A stretch of 64,000 nucleotides of DNA from Massariosphaeria phaeospora (taxonomy: Eukaryota; Ascomycota; Dothideomycetes; Pleosporales). The notes beneath the pieces are model-generated. The model made no database searches, had not been told where the DNA came from, and worked only from the letters and a program-made list of their open reading frames with translations. The stretch covers positions 496,001 to 560,000 of the forward strand of contig JAADJZ010000022.1 in assembly GCA_011032825.1 (NCBI GenBank), written 5' to 3'. Numbering within the stretch: position 1 is the first letter of the stretch; the number at the start of each line of letters is the position of its first letter. Made by a program: the position numbers and the translations under genes. This document shows positions 1 through 10,409 of the stretch, one piece after another.

Positions 1-489
1 AAGGTCGAACAGACGGGCGCGGAGAAACTGCCTTTCGTGGACGAGAGTTTCGATACGGTGGTCGCGAACCACATGCTCTATCATGTTGATTCTCCCGATG
101 CGGCGTTGAAAGAGTTCCACCGTGTCTTGAAACCTCGGGGGACGGCCGTGATAGCACTAAACGGGATGGACCATCTTGACGAGCTGCTGGGCCTTGGCGA
201 GAAGGTGGGACGACCCAGCACGATTCGGAATCAGGCCCGGATCACGGCGGAAAATGCGCAGTCGTATATCGCGAAGTATTTCCAGGACGTCAAGAGCGAG
301 AGATTTCCGGGGGCGTTCGAGGTCGGGACCGTGCAGCCGGTAGTAGACTATCTGGGGAGTCTGGGAGACGAAGGGTTGACAAAGGAGCAGGAAGGGGTCG
401 TGAGGGATGTCGTTGGCGCTGCGATTGAGAGAGACGGCGTGTTTCGGGTAAAGAAGAACATGGTCATCTTCACTGCAAGGAAAGTATAA
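1..489 (+). CDS. Class I SAM-dependent methyltransferase, 3' part
   Basis: The frame is open from base 1 to a TAA at 487-489, so the start lies left of the window; the GTG at 37 is internal. The visible 162 residues hold the post-motif II region of a Methyltransf_11-type enzyme: SFDTVVANHMLYHV (the acidic/aromatic strand with the usual HMLYH) followed by AALKEFHRVLKPRGTAVIAL, the typical 'hRVLKPGG' strand. The SAM-binding glycine loop would be upstream and is not visible. Substrate cannot be told; the family covers small molecules and natural-product methylation. The stop is only 37 bp from the stop of the convergent membrane-protein gene at 526. Confidence 0.8.
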   Translation, partial: KVEQTGAEKLPFVDESFDTVVANHMLYHVDSPDAALKEFHRVLKPRGTAVIALNGMDHLDELLGLGEKVGRPSTIRNQARITAENAQSYIAKYFQDVKSERFPGAFEVGTVQPVVDYLGSLGDEGLTKEQEGVVRDVVGAAIERDGVFRVKKNMVIFTARKV

Positions 490-525
490 AAATGATAGAT
501 GTAACACATACTCAAATTAACTCCC

Positions 526-2229
526 TTACACGTCCATATGATGTTGCGTATCTCTTTTGTAGGCGGCAAAATGTGCCGGCTCTAATGTTGGAAGCTCTTG
601 AAGTTGTACGGGGCAGATCATTGAGTGGACAGTCGTCAAAGGGGTGTCGATTGGATACATTCGGTCTGTAGATCGAAGTACGTCCCGAGGAGCTACTACT
701 ATGCGCTCGTTACCAGTGTGAGTTCGAGTGCTTGGCCGAGACGGAAGGCGAGTGGAAGTCAGCTGTCTGTGGTAAAGAAGCACTTTGCGAATGATCATCT
801 GGTATATCGAATTGGAGTTTCGAAAGCCGTGCGATGCTGCTGGGACACAGGCGCAAACCACTCCAGTGGATATCTCGGACAGACTGTAGGTATGTTAAGC
901 GCAATGCAACTGTCTGAGAGTCAGGGGGACTTACACTGCGATGTTTACCGGTACGCTATCCCAGTATATATCGGCACTGCCCCTTAAGTTGTGTGTGAAA
1001 TAAACACCAAATGCCGAGTCGATGATGGCTCTACGAGATGTCAGCATGTTCACGGAAAGTTGTCAAAGCTCGTTGGATTGAGAACTTACAGAAAACCCGT
1101 AGCGAAGAGCAACAGGATCCCGATCTTTCTAGACGTCGGCATATTCTTGATCCCCATAATGACTATTATGGGGATCAAGAATATGACCACATCAATAATG
1201 AGGCCCACATAAATGGCACGACTCTCGACCTCTATAAGATGTGTTTGCCATACACCTCTCCGGTAAGGGTTTGCAATAACAAAGTTGAATATGCCGATAG
1301 CAATGTGACTTATCGCAATAAAAACCAGACTAATCCAGCATGCTAGTCGGACCCAGTGAATGGCACCGAAAATTTGGAGGTACAGTATGAAGAACGTCGC
1401 TTTTAGAAAGAGCAAGGCCCAGGAAAGCAGGATATGAGACATGTAGTATATCTAGATTGTAAGTTAGTCGTCTGCAGCTAGAAGTAGCTAATGAGACCGC
1501 CATGACAGGCTTCGTTACCAATGCGAGGCTTGTCTATTACACACCCGCACTTTTACTAGCTTTATGCACAGTGGCTCTGTAAAAGTGTCGGTGAAACGTT
1601 TAGATATTGAGCAGCCTTTATAGGCTTGCGTGCGCAGTTCTCGATCGGCAACGAGTTCTCTCGAGGCGCTAGGAAGAACTTACTGCAAGGATGTCGGGGT
1701 CAAAAGACTGTATGATACTTATGTCCCAGAGATGACGACCCAGGGATAACTCTTTGACGCCTAGGACTGATATCAGCCGAGGGGTAACGTTGGAATAGAC
1801 ACGGAGTGCTTACCGTAAATTTGTACAGCGTACATAAATATGCCCAGTAGCTATTAATAGTGAGTACTTGAATCTGTGCAGGTACGAGACAGCTTACCAT
1901 GGCTATAGAGAGAGTCGCTTCACTTAGTGTCAGCATGGCACGAATAATCTGTTGAACAAGAGCTTACCATCATCCCAGGTCCAGCACCTCATCAATCTCG
2001 CCTTGACGTAAACGCGGTTCAGGTAGAACACGGACGCGATACATAAAAAAGTCGAAGTGTACGACACTTGAAGGCTGGCCCTCGTCCTGGGATCCAAGAA
2101 GTTCGATTCGATTCCAGCCGGGGGAGGTATCAAAGGTGTATTCGCGAGCACTGCGAGCTCGCTTGACGATAGTTGACCCGAGTAGAAGCGCTCCTCATAG
2201 CCACTCATTTGAACAGGGTCGATCTCCAT
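526..2229 (-). CDS. Fungal rhodopsin-domain integral membrane protein, six exons
   Basis: Exons on the minus strand read 2229-1968, 1902-1834, 1766-1684, 1451-1090, 1030-935 and 883-526; phases agree at every join and give 409 aa. Introns are 65, 67, 232, 59 and 51 nt. The order of family marks fits the fungal 'rhodopsin domain' membrane proteins (PF20684, often named after satratoxin cluster proteins): IESNFLDP near the N-terminus, WTWDDA, GRHLWDIS, a helix with FILYLQIF, DVVIFLIPI before a helix with KIGILLLFATG, then ISTGVVCACVPA and a polar C-terminal tail. About seven hydrophobic segments are expected. Function is unknown; some relatives sit in secondary-metabolite clusters, most do not. 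Exon 2 and the long third intron are the weakest joins. Exon 4 holds a perfect 46-bp palindrome (1140-1185). Confidence 0.75.
1140..1185. repeat. Perfect inverted repeat, 21-bp arms, 4-bp loop, inside a coding exon
   Basis: The left arm begins CATATTCTTGATCCCCATAA at 1140 and its exact reverse complement runs 1165-1185; the loop is GACT (1161-1164). It lies in exon 4 of the membrane-protein gene and encodes the IFLIPIIVIMGIKNM stretch, so both strands spell nearly the same peptide. Confidence 0.95.
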
Positions 2230-2940
2230 GAGCCGGAAACGTCAGCGGAGAAAGAGGCTCCACTTCTCAGTCGCGATGCACAACTCCGCTGGGGAACAAG
2301 AGCAGTCTTGATGGCGAGTGGATATAGCAGGCGTCTTGGTGTCCGGATCCTGCGCTAGTTCGTTCTTGGTTCGCATGATCCTGTAAGGCTGTCGCCTGTT
2401 GGGCGTTGTTTCACCTAAGATTACTTGGAGTTGGAGAAAAGCTTCGACCTAGCAATTAGTGATGCGCCTAGCGGAATTCATGAATCTTATAAACACGCGA
2501 TAATTTAATTGCTAAATAGCAAACCTGAAATGACCCGGAGATGCCGACTTCAAGAAAAACACTGCATCTTTAAGGAAAAAGCTCTATCAACCGTGTGGAG
2601 AACCCGCAGAATGAGGATGAACGAGGTATTCTGGCCTAGTTTAGGAAAAGAAAGGAAATGGTGAGGAAAATGCAAAACTTCCGTGTGAATCCCCCAGTAG
2701 CTAACCAGCAAGACTCTAGTGCGTCCTAGTTCTTCAATGCTAGAGTCTCACGAACGCTGCAGACGACGGTATGCTCTCCGCGAAAGTGGCTAACCGCTCG
2801 CAGGGGGAAACGGCTAGACAATTGGAGGATAGGCGAAAGTCGACTGATAGCAGGAGTTTAGTTGGAGCTCTGGACAAACAGCCTTGTTGGCCTTTGGAAC
2901 ACATCGGAAGTTTATACGGTGTCCAAATTCGTGTATGCGC
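2230..2940. other. Intergenic, no gene seen
   Basis: Moderately AT-rich spacer upstream of the membrane-protein gene and downstream of the F-box gene. I see only short frames without family marks. The promoter of the membrane-protein gene must lie in its left part. Confidence 0.6.
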
Positions 2941-4380
2941 TCACATCTCAGTCTCCAGAGTGACTCCATGCTCAGCAAAGTGGGCTTTCAACGCGTCTCG
3001 CCCTCGATTCCCGCTGCCAGCTACAAGCCTCACTTTCTCAAGGCGTGCGAATTGAGAAATGCCCTTCGCGAAATCCCATAACACCAGTGATTCGTCAGTA
3101 AGATCGGTGTGATAGCAGGTCATAGTAAGGGACTGCAAAGACAGGGGTAGGCACTGGCTGATTGGAACAGCAGGCCTCGCTGTTATCCTTGGTTGCAGGA
3201 GTTCCTCTCCCTCTAGTATTCCTAAGAGAAGGATCTCATCGAGTGACATTGATTTCAACCTTGGAAATCCAGCGAAGCTCCCTATCTGGGGAAATTGTTT
3301 AAAGTCCCAACCTATCTCGCCCAGGGCAATGTCAACGTGCTCCAGCGTGTCTTTACTCACTAGGAGACCATTGATCAGGTCTACAAAATGGCATTGGCTG
3401 AGGTCGGTGTACATCATTGGTACCCAAGAACATTTGAACGATTTGAGCGATGTGCAGCCTTCGAGTGTCTTCGCGATGTGGTCAATGGTGATTTCGCATT
3501 CCATAAGATGGATGGTCTGCAGACTATGCAGTTGTACGTCCACTGGTAAACTGCTGGGATCACCGCAGGGGCCGGTATGGCGATAGTGCTGCAAAGATGG
3601 AATCTTCCGAAGGGCTGACACGAATCGAGGGTACCTCCCCTTTGGGTTATCTGGAATCTGCAATGTTGATATGTACAGCTTATGTAGCTTGGATAAACTG
3701 TGGAAGCCCGGCAAGGGTAAAGAAAGGCCATCAGTTGTTTGGATACCAAGACAATCCCAAAAAGATGGAGTTGATTCTTCATGAACCTGGAGAACGAGCT
3801 GCTTGACATTCGGGGACAATGCAATGAGAAGTGTCAGCTGGGAGTATTCTGGCAGAACTGCCAATCCAGTGGTCCATGCTTGCAGTGAGCTGTCGTTCCA
3901 AAACTGCTTCGCCGCCTGCGTAATAATATGAACATGGTGATCCCACCGGTTTCCGCCGTACCACTTCTTCTCGTCGAGGAAACCTAGCTGCCTTGGGCCG
4001 CGCCCCGATTCGTTATATCGTCGGTAGATGTTCTCGATGTATGTGACGTGATTGGCCAAGCATGGTTTCTGGAGAAGTGTCGAGAGCAATGAGGTAAGAC
4101 GTAGATGGCCGGAACGCCCCGGGCTGTCGACCAATATCGTTGAATAGAGTACGACCTCGGTAATCCGAGAGATACGCCGAGAAGTTAGACTGAGGGCTAG
4201 CAGATCCTCCAGTCGCTTCTCGTTGTCTAAAAACCGTAAACCGCTCCTCATTAGTGATCCCGAGTCTGTATCTTCGTGATCATCGCATGGTGTGGGCCGA
4301 AGCCATTCAATAGCCTCGAGTATCAACTCATCCGGTAGGTCATCAAGACATTTTCTTGCCTTTGCGTTGTGTGACGGCAT
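2941..4380 (-). CDS. F-box domain protein, single exon
   Basis: The preferred start is the ATG at 4380 (MPSHNAKARKCLDDLPDEL), giving 479 aa; the frame is open up to an ATG at 4464, but that adds 28 residues without domain features. Residues about 10-24 carry the F-box core CLDDLPDELILEAIEWL. F-box proteins link targets to the SCF ubiquitin ligase through Skp1. The rest is an irregular leucine-rich region, for example LPLPGFHSLSKLHKLYIS and IHLMECEITIDHIAKTLEGC, like the degenerate LRR fold of fungal F-box proteins, which would form the substrate-binding half. The target is unknown. No intron is needed. Confidence 0.75.
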   Translation of the reverse strand: MPSHNAKARKCLDDLPDELILEAIEWLRPTPCDDHEDTDSGSLMRSGLRFLDNEKRLEDLLALSLTSRRISRITEVVLYSTILVDSPGRSGHLRLTSLLSTLLQKPCLANHVTYIENIYRRYNESGRGPRQLGFLDEKKWYGGNRWDHHVHIITQAAKQFWNDSSLQAWTTGLAVLPEYSQLTLLIALSPNVKQLVLQVHEESTPSFWDCLGIQTTDGLSLPLPGFHSLSKLHKLYISTLQIPDNPKGRYPRFVSALRKIPSLQHYRHTGPCGDPSSLPVDVQLHSLQTIHLMECEITIDHIAKTLEGCTSLKSFKCSWVPMMYTDLSQCHFVDLINGLLVSKDTLEHVDIALGEIGWDFKQFPQIGSFAGFPRLKSMSLDEILLLGILEGEELLQPRITARPAVPISQCLPLSLQSLTMTCYHTDLTDESLVLWDFAKGISQFARLEKVRLVAGSGNRGRDALKAHFAEHGVTLETEM

Positions 4381-4464
4381 GCTGAGATTGCGATGTGTTG
4401 GGTGTAGGTAGCAGAGTGTGGAGTTGACTGAGGAGGTTAGAGGAAGGTGGCGGTGCCAAGCCAA

Positions 4465-5071
4465 CGGCTATCAGCTTACCCAAGCGTTTTAGGTCTAGCG
4501 TGGGCAGATCAATCAAGACGCGAGCCTCTTCCTCCCTCCCCTCACACCCAACTTATAGCTCGACTAAAAACGCCTCCTTGGACTCATCTAGAGCGCACTG
4601 TATCTTGCAAGTAAGTCCGATATTTGACAGCATCTGTGACGTCACAAACTCCCCTAACAAGCCCCTTTTCAAGTACTATCACCACAGTATCGCAGCCCTG
4701 GAATTAGATCAAACCCAGCTAGGCATACCTCACGATGCTGTATACGTGAAGTTTAAGCAGGGTTGCGCAGTCCTCTTTCGAAGCGGTTGGTATTCGATAC
4801 CTGAGCGGAAGTATCCTGAGATAGGAGGATATTACTAATCATACCAGACACAACTAATAATAGACTTGCACGTTACATTGTCACAGCTGTTACACATCGA
4901 CGTAGTATGTAGAGACAGGTTAACTTCACATTACTTCGTATAGTGGATACAATAGGGAATTCATCGTAGCAACGGCACCATTCACCTTCCGCCTCGCATC
5001 TCGTACAGTGTCACAGCATTGATATCACAGCAAGGAAGGTGATGGGCATAGCAACAGCTTGCATCAGAACG
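4465..5071. other. Intergenic, no convincing gene
   Basis: This holds the promoter of the F-box gene on its left side. One frame at 4500-4838 is open for 112 codons but shows no domain. A 30-bp sequence at 4927-4956 recurs, diverged, at 21661 and 21961. Confidence 0.5.
4927..4956 (+). repeat. Diverged dispersed repeat, copy 1
   Basis: The core GTATAGTGGATACAATAGG resembles sequences at 21671-21690 and 21971-21990. The family is unknown. Confidence 0.4.
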
Positions 5072-5100
5072 TTAACATACAGGACCAAAACTAGCAACCG

Positions 5101-5225
5101 GAACGCCGATACCCAAAGACAACCTGAACGCCAAAGGAAACCCAACCTCAACACCTAAACGCCCAAACGCCAAAGGAAACCCAACCTGAACGCCTAAACT
5201 CCCAAACGCCAAAAACACCTCAACG
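5101..5225 (+). repeat. Minisatellite, about 38-40 bp unit
   Basis: Units built on AACGCCAAAGGAAACCCAAC recur about three times, with decaying copies on both sides. It lies directly 3' of the low-complexity gene on the minus strand. A 69-codon frame here (5072-5281, minus) only mirrors the repeat. Confidence 0.7.
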
Positions 5226-5255
5226 CCAACCCAAACAAAAGAAAACACACCAGGC

Positions 5256-5303
5256 TCCTCACTCCTCCTCGGACTCCTCACTCCTCCTCGGACTCCTCAC
5301 TCA
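5256..5303. repeat. 19-bp tandem repeat overlapping a stop codon
   Basis: The unit CTCCTCACTCCTCCTCGGA occurs about 2.5 times. On the minus strand the unit carries the SEESEEE C-terminus and the TGA stop of the gene at 5278-6777, so the coding end and part of the 3' UTR are copies of each other. Confidence 0.8.
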
Positions 5304-6777
5304 ACTCGGCGAACATTTCGTCCCCGGCCTCCACCTCGTAACCCCCATCCCCGAAAAGGTCGTCCTCACCCCCATCCTCTGGCACTGGCACTGGCACTGG
5401 CTCAGGCACTGGCTCTTGCGGCTCAGGCTCTGGCTCGTCCTCCCCAAACAGCTCGCGCTCGAGCTCAACATCCTCCCCGCCATCACCCCCATGCTCCGGC
5501 ACTGGCTCCGGAACGTCCTCATCCTCCTCAAACGCGGCCAACATCTGCCGCTCCAACTCCTCCTCATGCACACCCCTCTCCACCTCCCCCGCACCCGGAT
5601 CCACGATCTCCAACTCCATCGTGAACCCATTACTGGGCCCGGCACCCTCCTCCCCGCTTTCCCCCTCCCCAGCAGTCTCCGTGGCAGAGGTTGTAACCAC
5701 CAGGGGCAAACTTGGCTGGCTGGGGGCATCCTCTCGGACACGAGCTGGTTCGGGCGGGGAGTTCACCTGTTGCGAGTCTTTCCTCACCGTCGCCGTCTTG
5801 GCTCTTTTGGCAGGGCGCGGCTCTTTCGCCGCTGCTGGCGCCCCCCGCTTCTTCGCCGCCTTCTCCTTCGCCTTCAACTTCCTCTCCACCTCCCGCCCCG
5901 TCACCGCCGCAATCCTCCTCTCCAACGTGAGCTCCGCCTGCTCCCTCTCATCCTTCTCCCTCCGCTCCTTCACCTCCTCCTCCTCCTTCTCCCCATCCCT
6001 CGCCATGCTCTTCCACGTCTGGTAGAACATGCGCGCCTGCGGGAAGTCCATGAAGCAGCGCGCCGCACTCACCACCTCCTTCGCAGCAGCCTCATTGCTC
6101 GGCCACCAGTCGCGGCAAAACTTCTCTCTGTGCACCCGCGGCGCCTCGGAAAAACTGTACAGGAACTCCTGCTCGCGCGCGCACTGCTGCTTGAAGCGCT
6201 CGTTGAGGAACGCGATGCGCTCCGCCAGGGGGGACGGGCCTGGCGGCAGCGGCGTTGTCGGGCGGCGCGCCGGCCGGTCGTCCGCAATGGTGATGACGTG
6301 CCGAACGAATTGCGGCTGGTCGTCGTCCGGGAGGGCGATGCTCTCGCCTGGGGGCTGGACGGCGGGGGGTGGGCGGGAGGGACGCGGCGGCAGGGGCTCG
6401 TCGCCATCTGGGATGACGATGATGGCGGCGGGGGCCCCTGTTTGGGCTTGTGGTAGGGAGGGTGCCGCCAACTGGGCGAAAGCGGGCCTGGGGGCCGGCG
6501 GCGGTCTTTGCGAGGGCGGGTGGTGGCCCGCAAACTGCGGCCAGAAGGCCTCTGGTGTTCTTTGCAGCGGCAGTCTGATGTCGTTAGCATGGGGCTGGAA
6601 TGCGGTGGCGGTGCTGCACACATCGGCAGGGGGGACATACTGGGGAGCATAGTAGCCATCGTATGGCAAGTCGCCCCAAACAGGCGACCAGAAAGCACCC
6701 GCCTGGAATTGCGGCGCGGGAGCGGGAGCGGGGGCAACGAGGAAGCCGAACTGGTCGTACTGCTGGAACCTATCCAT
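5278..6777 (-). CDS. Low-complexity acidic protein, unknown function
   Basis: A single-exon frame of 499 aa from ATG at 6777. I do not recognise the family. The N-terminal third is rich in Pro, Ala and aromatic residues, including an APAPAPA run. A more ordered helical part lies at about residues 185-305 (LAERIAFLNERFKQQ, then CRDWWPSNEAAAKEVVSAAR), followed by a charged coiled-coil-like stretch. A basic cluster (AKEKAAKKRG, then KEPRPAKRAKTATVRK) looks like a bipartite nuclear localisation signal. The last 120 residues are strongly acidic with EPVPEPVPVPVPE repeats and end in a Glu/Ser tail. A nuclear role is only inferred from composition. The opposite strand is also open over long stretches because of the GC-rich codon bias; I read that as a shadow. 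Confidence 0.6.
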   Translation of the reverse strand: MDRFQQYDQFGFLVAPAPAPAPQFQAGAFWSPVWGDLPYDGYYAPQYVPPADVCSTATAFQPHANDIRLPLQRTPEAFWPQFAGHHPPSQRPPPAPRPAFAQLAAPSLPQAQTGAPAAIIVIPDGDEPLPPRPSRPPPAVQPPGESIALPDDDQPQFVRHVITIADDRPARRPTTPLPPGPSPLAERIAFLNERFKQQCAREQEFLYSFSEAPRVHREKFCRDWWPSNEAAAKEVVSAARCFMDFPQARMFYQTWKSMARDGEKEEEEVKERREKDEREQAELTLERRIAAVTGREVERKLKAKEKAAKKRGAPAAAKEPRPAKRAKTATVRKDSQQVNSPPEPARVREDAPSQPSLPLVVTTSATETAGEGESGEEGAGPSNGFTMELEIVDPGAGEVERGVHEEELERQMLAAFEEDEDVPEPVPEHGGDGGEDVELERELFGEDEPEPEPQEPVPEPVPVPVPEDGGEDDLFGDGGYEVEAGDEMFAELSEESEEE

Positions 6778-7470
6778 TTTGGAGAGGATAGTGGTGAAAA
6801 GGGGGCTGATTTAGTGGGAAGTGAAGACGAAAGTGGTTTTTGGCTTGGATTTTGATAGTCAAGAGTTCGATATGGGGGAGTGTGTAGAGAGAAAGAGAAA
6901 CGGAGCTGCGAAACGCCAGCTTTTTATCATGAACTTGCAATATTGGATTGTGGCAGTGTGCGCAGGACTACACTATGGCTACCTACTCGAACGCTGGGAG
7001 TCACTGAACCACCATGGCGCTCTCTATCATCAGTACCGCCTATGTGCCAGGCCTTCGCCCCCTCGCGGCGCTGAAAATTCTCAACTCCATCGAATGAGCT
7101 GGCGAGGAGATCAGCTGTAGGGACGAACACACCCGCAAGAGAGCGTAAATGAGCGAAATCTTGGCTGCAAATTTGCGAACGTGGCCGGGTGGAGACGGGT
7201 CGGCGGCTTGTCGATGGACCGCCATAGCCACACGACGGAGATGGACCTTCGCTTGCGACGTGAGAGGCTGGTGAGGTGAAGACGGAATCATCGGCGACCG
7301 GCGAGGAAGCGTAATGGGGGTCCACGGGTGGCTTGCCGGTTTGGTCGAGTGGAGACGCATCGGCGGCCTCACGATAGCCGGCAATGCGTCCCGGGGAGCT
7401 CACGCCCAAGCTAACCCTGAACGAGGAGTCACGATCCTGATCCGGGTGGGACGGGGGCATGGCCGCAGCC
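6778..7470. other. Intergenic, no gene seen
   Basis: Promoter of the acidic protein gene plus the 3' flank of the Rossmann protein gene. Long frames here (for example 6927-7655 minus) lack any domain and overlap the real gene in another frame. Confidence 0.5.
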
Positions 7471-8349
7471 CTACGCCAGGCGCGCGTGGTGAGGCCAAGC
7501 CCCCATAGCCGACCAGAAGCCCCTGGAATCCAGCTTCCTGCCCAGCACATGCGGCGACCTAGGTAGGGCCGCGACACCCTCCTCAGCCATGAGCTCCGCC
7601 ACCCACTTCCCATACCGCCGCTTCCCTTCCGCCGCTTCATCGTCGCCGCCGCCATGGTCCTCGGCCTCGTCCGCCACGCCGCTAAAGCTCAATATCAGAT
7701 CGTACCAGTCGTAGACGCGCAGGTCCGCCACAATCCACCTCTTGCCCGGCGTAAAATTCCTGTGCGCGGCTACAATCGCTCTCGCTACGTCGTCGCCGTG
7801 GATGAAGTGCACTGCCTTTTTCTGCTGCACGTCCGCCTTGGACTGTGCGATGCGGGACAGCCAGTTGCTGGGCTTGCGCTGTCCGCCGTACAGCCCCGCG
7901 AGGTTGAGCACCATGCCGTCGACACACTCGCGCAGCTCGTCCTCTGCTATCGCCCGCGCATTCGTCCTGTCATACGGCGCATCCTCGTCCGTCCAGTCAG
8001 CGGTCTGGTTGAAGATTCCGGTTGATCCAAGCTGCATCCATTGGTTCTGCTCCCCGTGGGCTTGGCGGTAAAGCGCGGTGATCCTTTTCGACTGGCCGTG
8101 TCCTTTGAGGGGGAAGGTGATGAGCACCGTGTGTGCAGCGGGAAGGCGCGTGAAGGGCTCTACATCGTCTGCATCCGGATCGAACTTGAATGGTATCGTT
8201 CCGTCGCTCCCCGTCGTCGTTGTCTCAGCGTGACTAATCTTTTCGGAGTCTAGTTGTGGTATTAGGAACGTCGATGTCCAGCCCGCGCCCAGAACAAGTA
8301 TATCAACAGGGTCTACTTTCACGCGCAGCATACTGGGCGACGGCACCAA
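7471..8349 (-). CDS. NAD(P)-binding Rossmann-fold protein, YeeZ/epimerase-like
   Basis: A single exon of 292 aa. The N-terminal VDILVLGAGWTSTFLIPQL is a Rossmann beta-alpha-beta with the GxGWxxxFL form seen in YeeZ-like NAD-dependent epimerase/dehydratase proteins. Further marks are HTVLITFPLKGHGQS, then STGIFNQ, AEDELREC, LNLAGLYGGQR (the 'aGiYGpGR' strand of extended SDRs) and FIHGDDVARAIVAA (the 'VHVdDva' strand). The classical YxxxK catalytic pair is not evident, as is usual in this atypical group. The C-terminus is GC-rich and low-complexity (EAEDHGGGDDEAAEGK) before a conserved-looking RKLDSRGFWSAMG end. The substrate is unknown. Confidence 0.75.
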   Translation of the reverse strand: MVPSPSMLRVKVDPVDILVLGAGWTSTFLIPQLDSEKISHAETTTTGSDGTIPFKFDPDADDVEPFTRLPAAHTVLITFPLKGHGQSKRITALYRQAHGEQNQWMQLGSTGIFNQTADWTDEDAPYDRTNARAIAEDELRECVDGMVLNLAGLYGGQRKPSNWLSRIAQSKADVQQKKAVHFIHGDDVARAIVAAHRNFTPGKRWIVADLRVYDWYDLILSFSGVADEAEDHGGGDDEAAEGKRRYGKWVAELMAEEGVAALPRSPHVLGRKLDSRGFWSAMGAWPHHARLA

Positions 8350-10409
8350 CGTGATGCTGGCTAAACTACGACTTGTAGGGGATTTGTAGCAGAGGGGGAG
8401 GGGGGAGAATGCTTTTATACTGGCGCTAGGACTTTGATAGTAAATTTTGATTCTGGTGTGCGACCGGTGGTCGTCGCGAGGCCATGCTGTGGTAGACGAG
8501 CCGTCGGTTACTCCTGCCTTTTACAAGCTGTTTCATAGGCCTTGGCAAAGGATTCGACCGTCGGTCGTACGGAAAAGGTTTCCGGAACTACATACGAACA
8601 CCGCAAACCGCGATCCCCACCCAGAACGCTACCGTCACGGATTCCTCAACATTATTCTTGCGGGCGTGCTTACGAGCAACCTGCAGCAAATTCACGTATA
8701 GATTTACAGAGATATACCGTTGTGGGCGCGCGAACGACCAGTTCCACAAGTCGAGCCTTTTTCCGTAAGAGCGGGGGTGCGGGGGTTATCCGACTACATC
8801 GCACGCAACATCACTACACCCTCCCCACTCAACTCAGCACCCGAAAGAAAGAGCTTCATCTCGCAACAGACCAGTCAGCCTACCATGAGCAAAGAGGACT
8901 CAAAGGAATCAGAACTCTTCTATTTGAATGCCTACGACGTCATACGTGCTTCCTGGACACCTATCCATAGAACGGTACCATGAACACATCCCTTTTACCC
9001 CATGTCAGATTCACTTTTTTCCATTTCCTAGAGAAAAGAGAGAAGAGCTGGATGGAGAATGAGGTGCTGCGCCTCCCTCACCAACCTAACCTTCACCCAT
9101 CCGATCCGATCCGATCCGATCCGGCATCACCGGCACACCACCACCCTCAGCATCAAACACCACACCACCCCTCTCGGTCAGTCAGTCTACGAACCACACG
9201 GAAGCGTACCCGCGTGGCGAAGCCCAGCTACCCACTGAACGAACACTAAAAGCTTTGACAACCCCCTCCCTCGGACCCCCCCAAACCACCGCCCTCACGC
9301 CCTCACCTCCCCACCCCCTCCTCAATACCCCCCAGAACCATCCTCACCGCCTCACCCCCCTCCCTTAGTGCCCATCCCCACCTCTCTGCCCTCATCCACT
9401 TCCCTCAGCGCCCACTCAAGCTCTACCACCGCCGTCACCCTCGCGCACCACCAAAACTCCGCGCTACACACCTGCATCAAGCACGAAACTCTGCTCACGA
9501 ACCCGTACGTCGTACACCTACACCACGCAAACCCATCGCCAGGTTTGCGAGTCCGTACTCGCCGATACATACATAGCTCACATCCACACACATTGCACAT
9601 GCACACTCATATCCATATCTACGCACCCGCATGTTTTGGTTGCCAAGCCGTGGCACGCCAAGAGTAGTGCGTTCAAAGAAGGTGTTTCGTTTTTCCGAGC
9701 GAGCGAGCGAGCGAGTAGAGTAGAGTCGAATCGCGTGGGTGCATAGAAACGCGTGCATGGGAACGGGGCAGGTGTATGTGTGTGTGTGTGTGTTGCTTAG
9801 GACGCATCCACGCACGGAGCAAAAACCGACCACGTGTGCGATGCGAGGAGCGGTACCGGAGCAATTTTTACATGAACCGAACTGAACCATGGTTGTGCTC
9901 CAGCCCTACAGCCCTAAATCCCCAAATACCTACCTATCAGCTCCTCCCAACTCTCTGCAGCGTGCCAGTCAGCACCATGCATGAGCTGATACATCCAGAG
10001 CAGCCCTTTCGAACACCGTAACGAACGCACACAGGAACAGAAGCAGTGACAACGCGGTACCAAAAAAACAGAAACCGAAATGTTTATTTTACCAAATCTA
10101 CCTATTAAACCAGCCAGACACGCGCCCGAATGCGGCAGAGTCTAGTAGACCATATCATATCGTAGGAATATATACCCATGTACCATATATAAACCCAGCC
10201 CAGTCCAGCCCAGTGCGTATAATAAACACGTCTATACAAAGCGGCTCGTACCTTAGTTCCGCTCAGCTCAATCGCGTCCGGTATCTGGCTTCCGAGGACG
10301 AGGACGAGGACGAGGAAAACCCACCAACGCCGAACGATGCAAGCAAGCAAGCCCTTCATAACCCTCATCGTCCGCCCGAGAAGTGCGACAACCACAACTA
10401 CAACAACTA
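8350..10409. other. 2-kb intergenic stretch with simple repeats, no gene seen
   Basis: Pyrimidine-rich DNA between the Rossmann gene and the 3' end of the DnaJ gene. It holds short tandem repeats: (CCGAT)4 at 9101-9120, (GCGA)n at 9696-9714, (TG)n at 9777-9793 and (GAGGAC)n at 10293-10316. Several frames of 80-140 codons exist but none has a domain or a credible splice partner. A non-coding transcript cannot be excluded. Confidence 0.5.

Noticed and set aside
4500..4838. 112-codon plus-strand frame upstream of the F-box gene
   Set aside because: No domain, no splice support, composition like the flanking spacer; probably chance.
5072..5281. 69-codon minus-strand frame with repeated GFPLAF units
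   Set aside because: It only translates the minisatellite and overlaps the end of a real gene.
5416..6456. 346-codon antisense frame
   Set aside because: Leu/Arg-rich shadow of the GC-rich coding strand; no family marks.
6927..7655. 242-codon minus-strand frame
   Set aside because: Overlaps the Rossmann gene in another frame; no domain; no plausible start.
8447..9249. Several frames of 84-142 codons
   Set aside because: Mutually overlapping, no domain, no intron pattern linking them.
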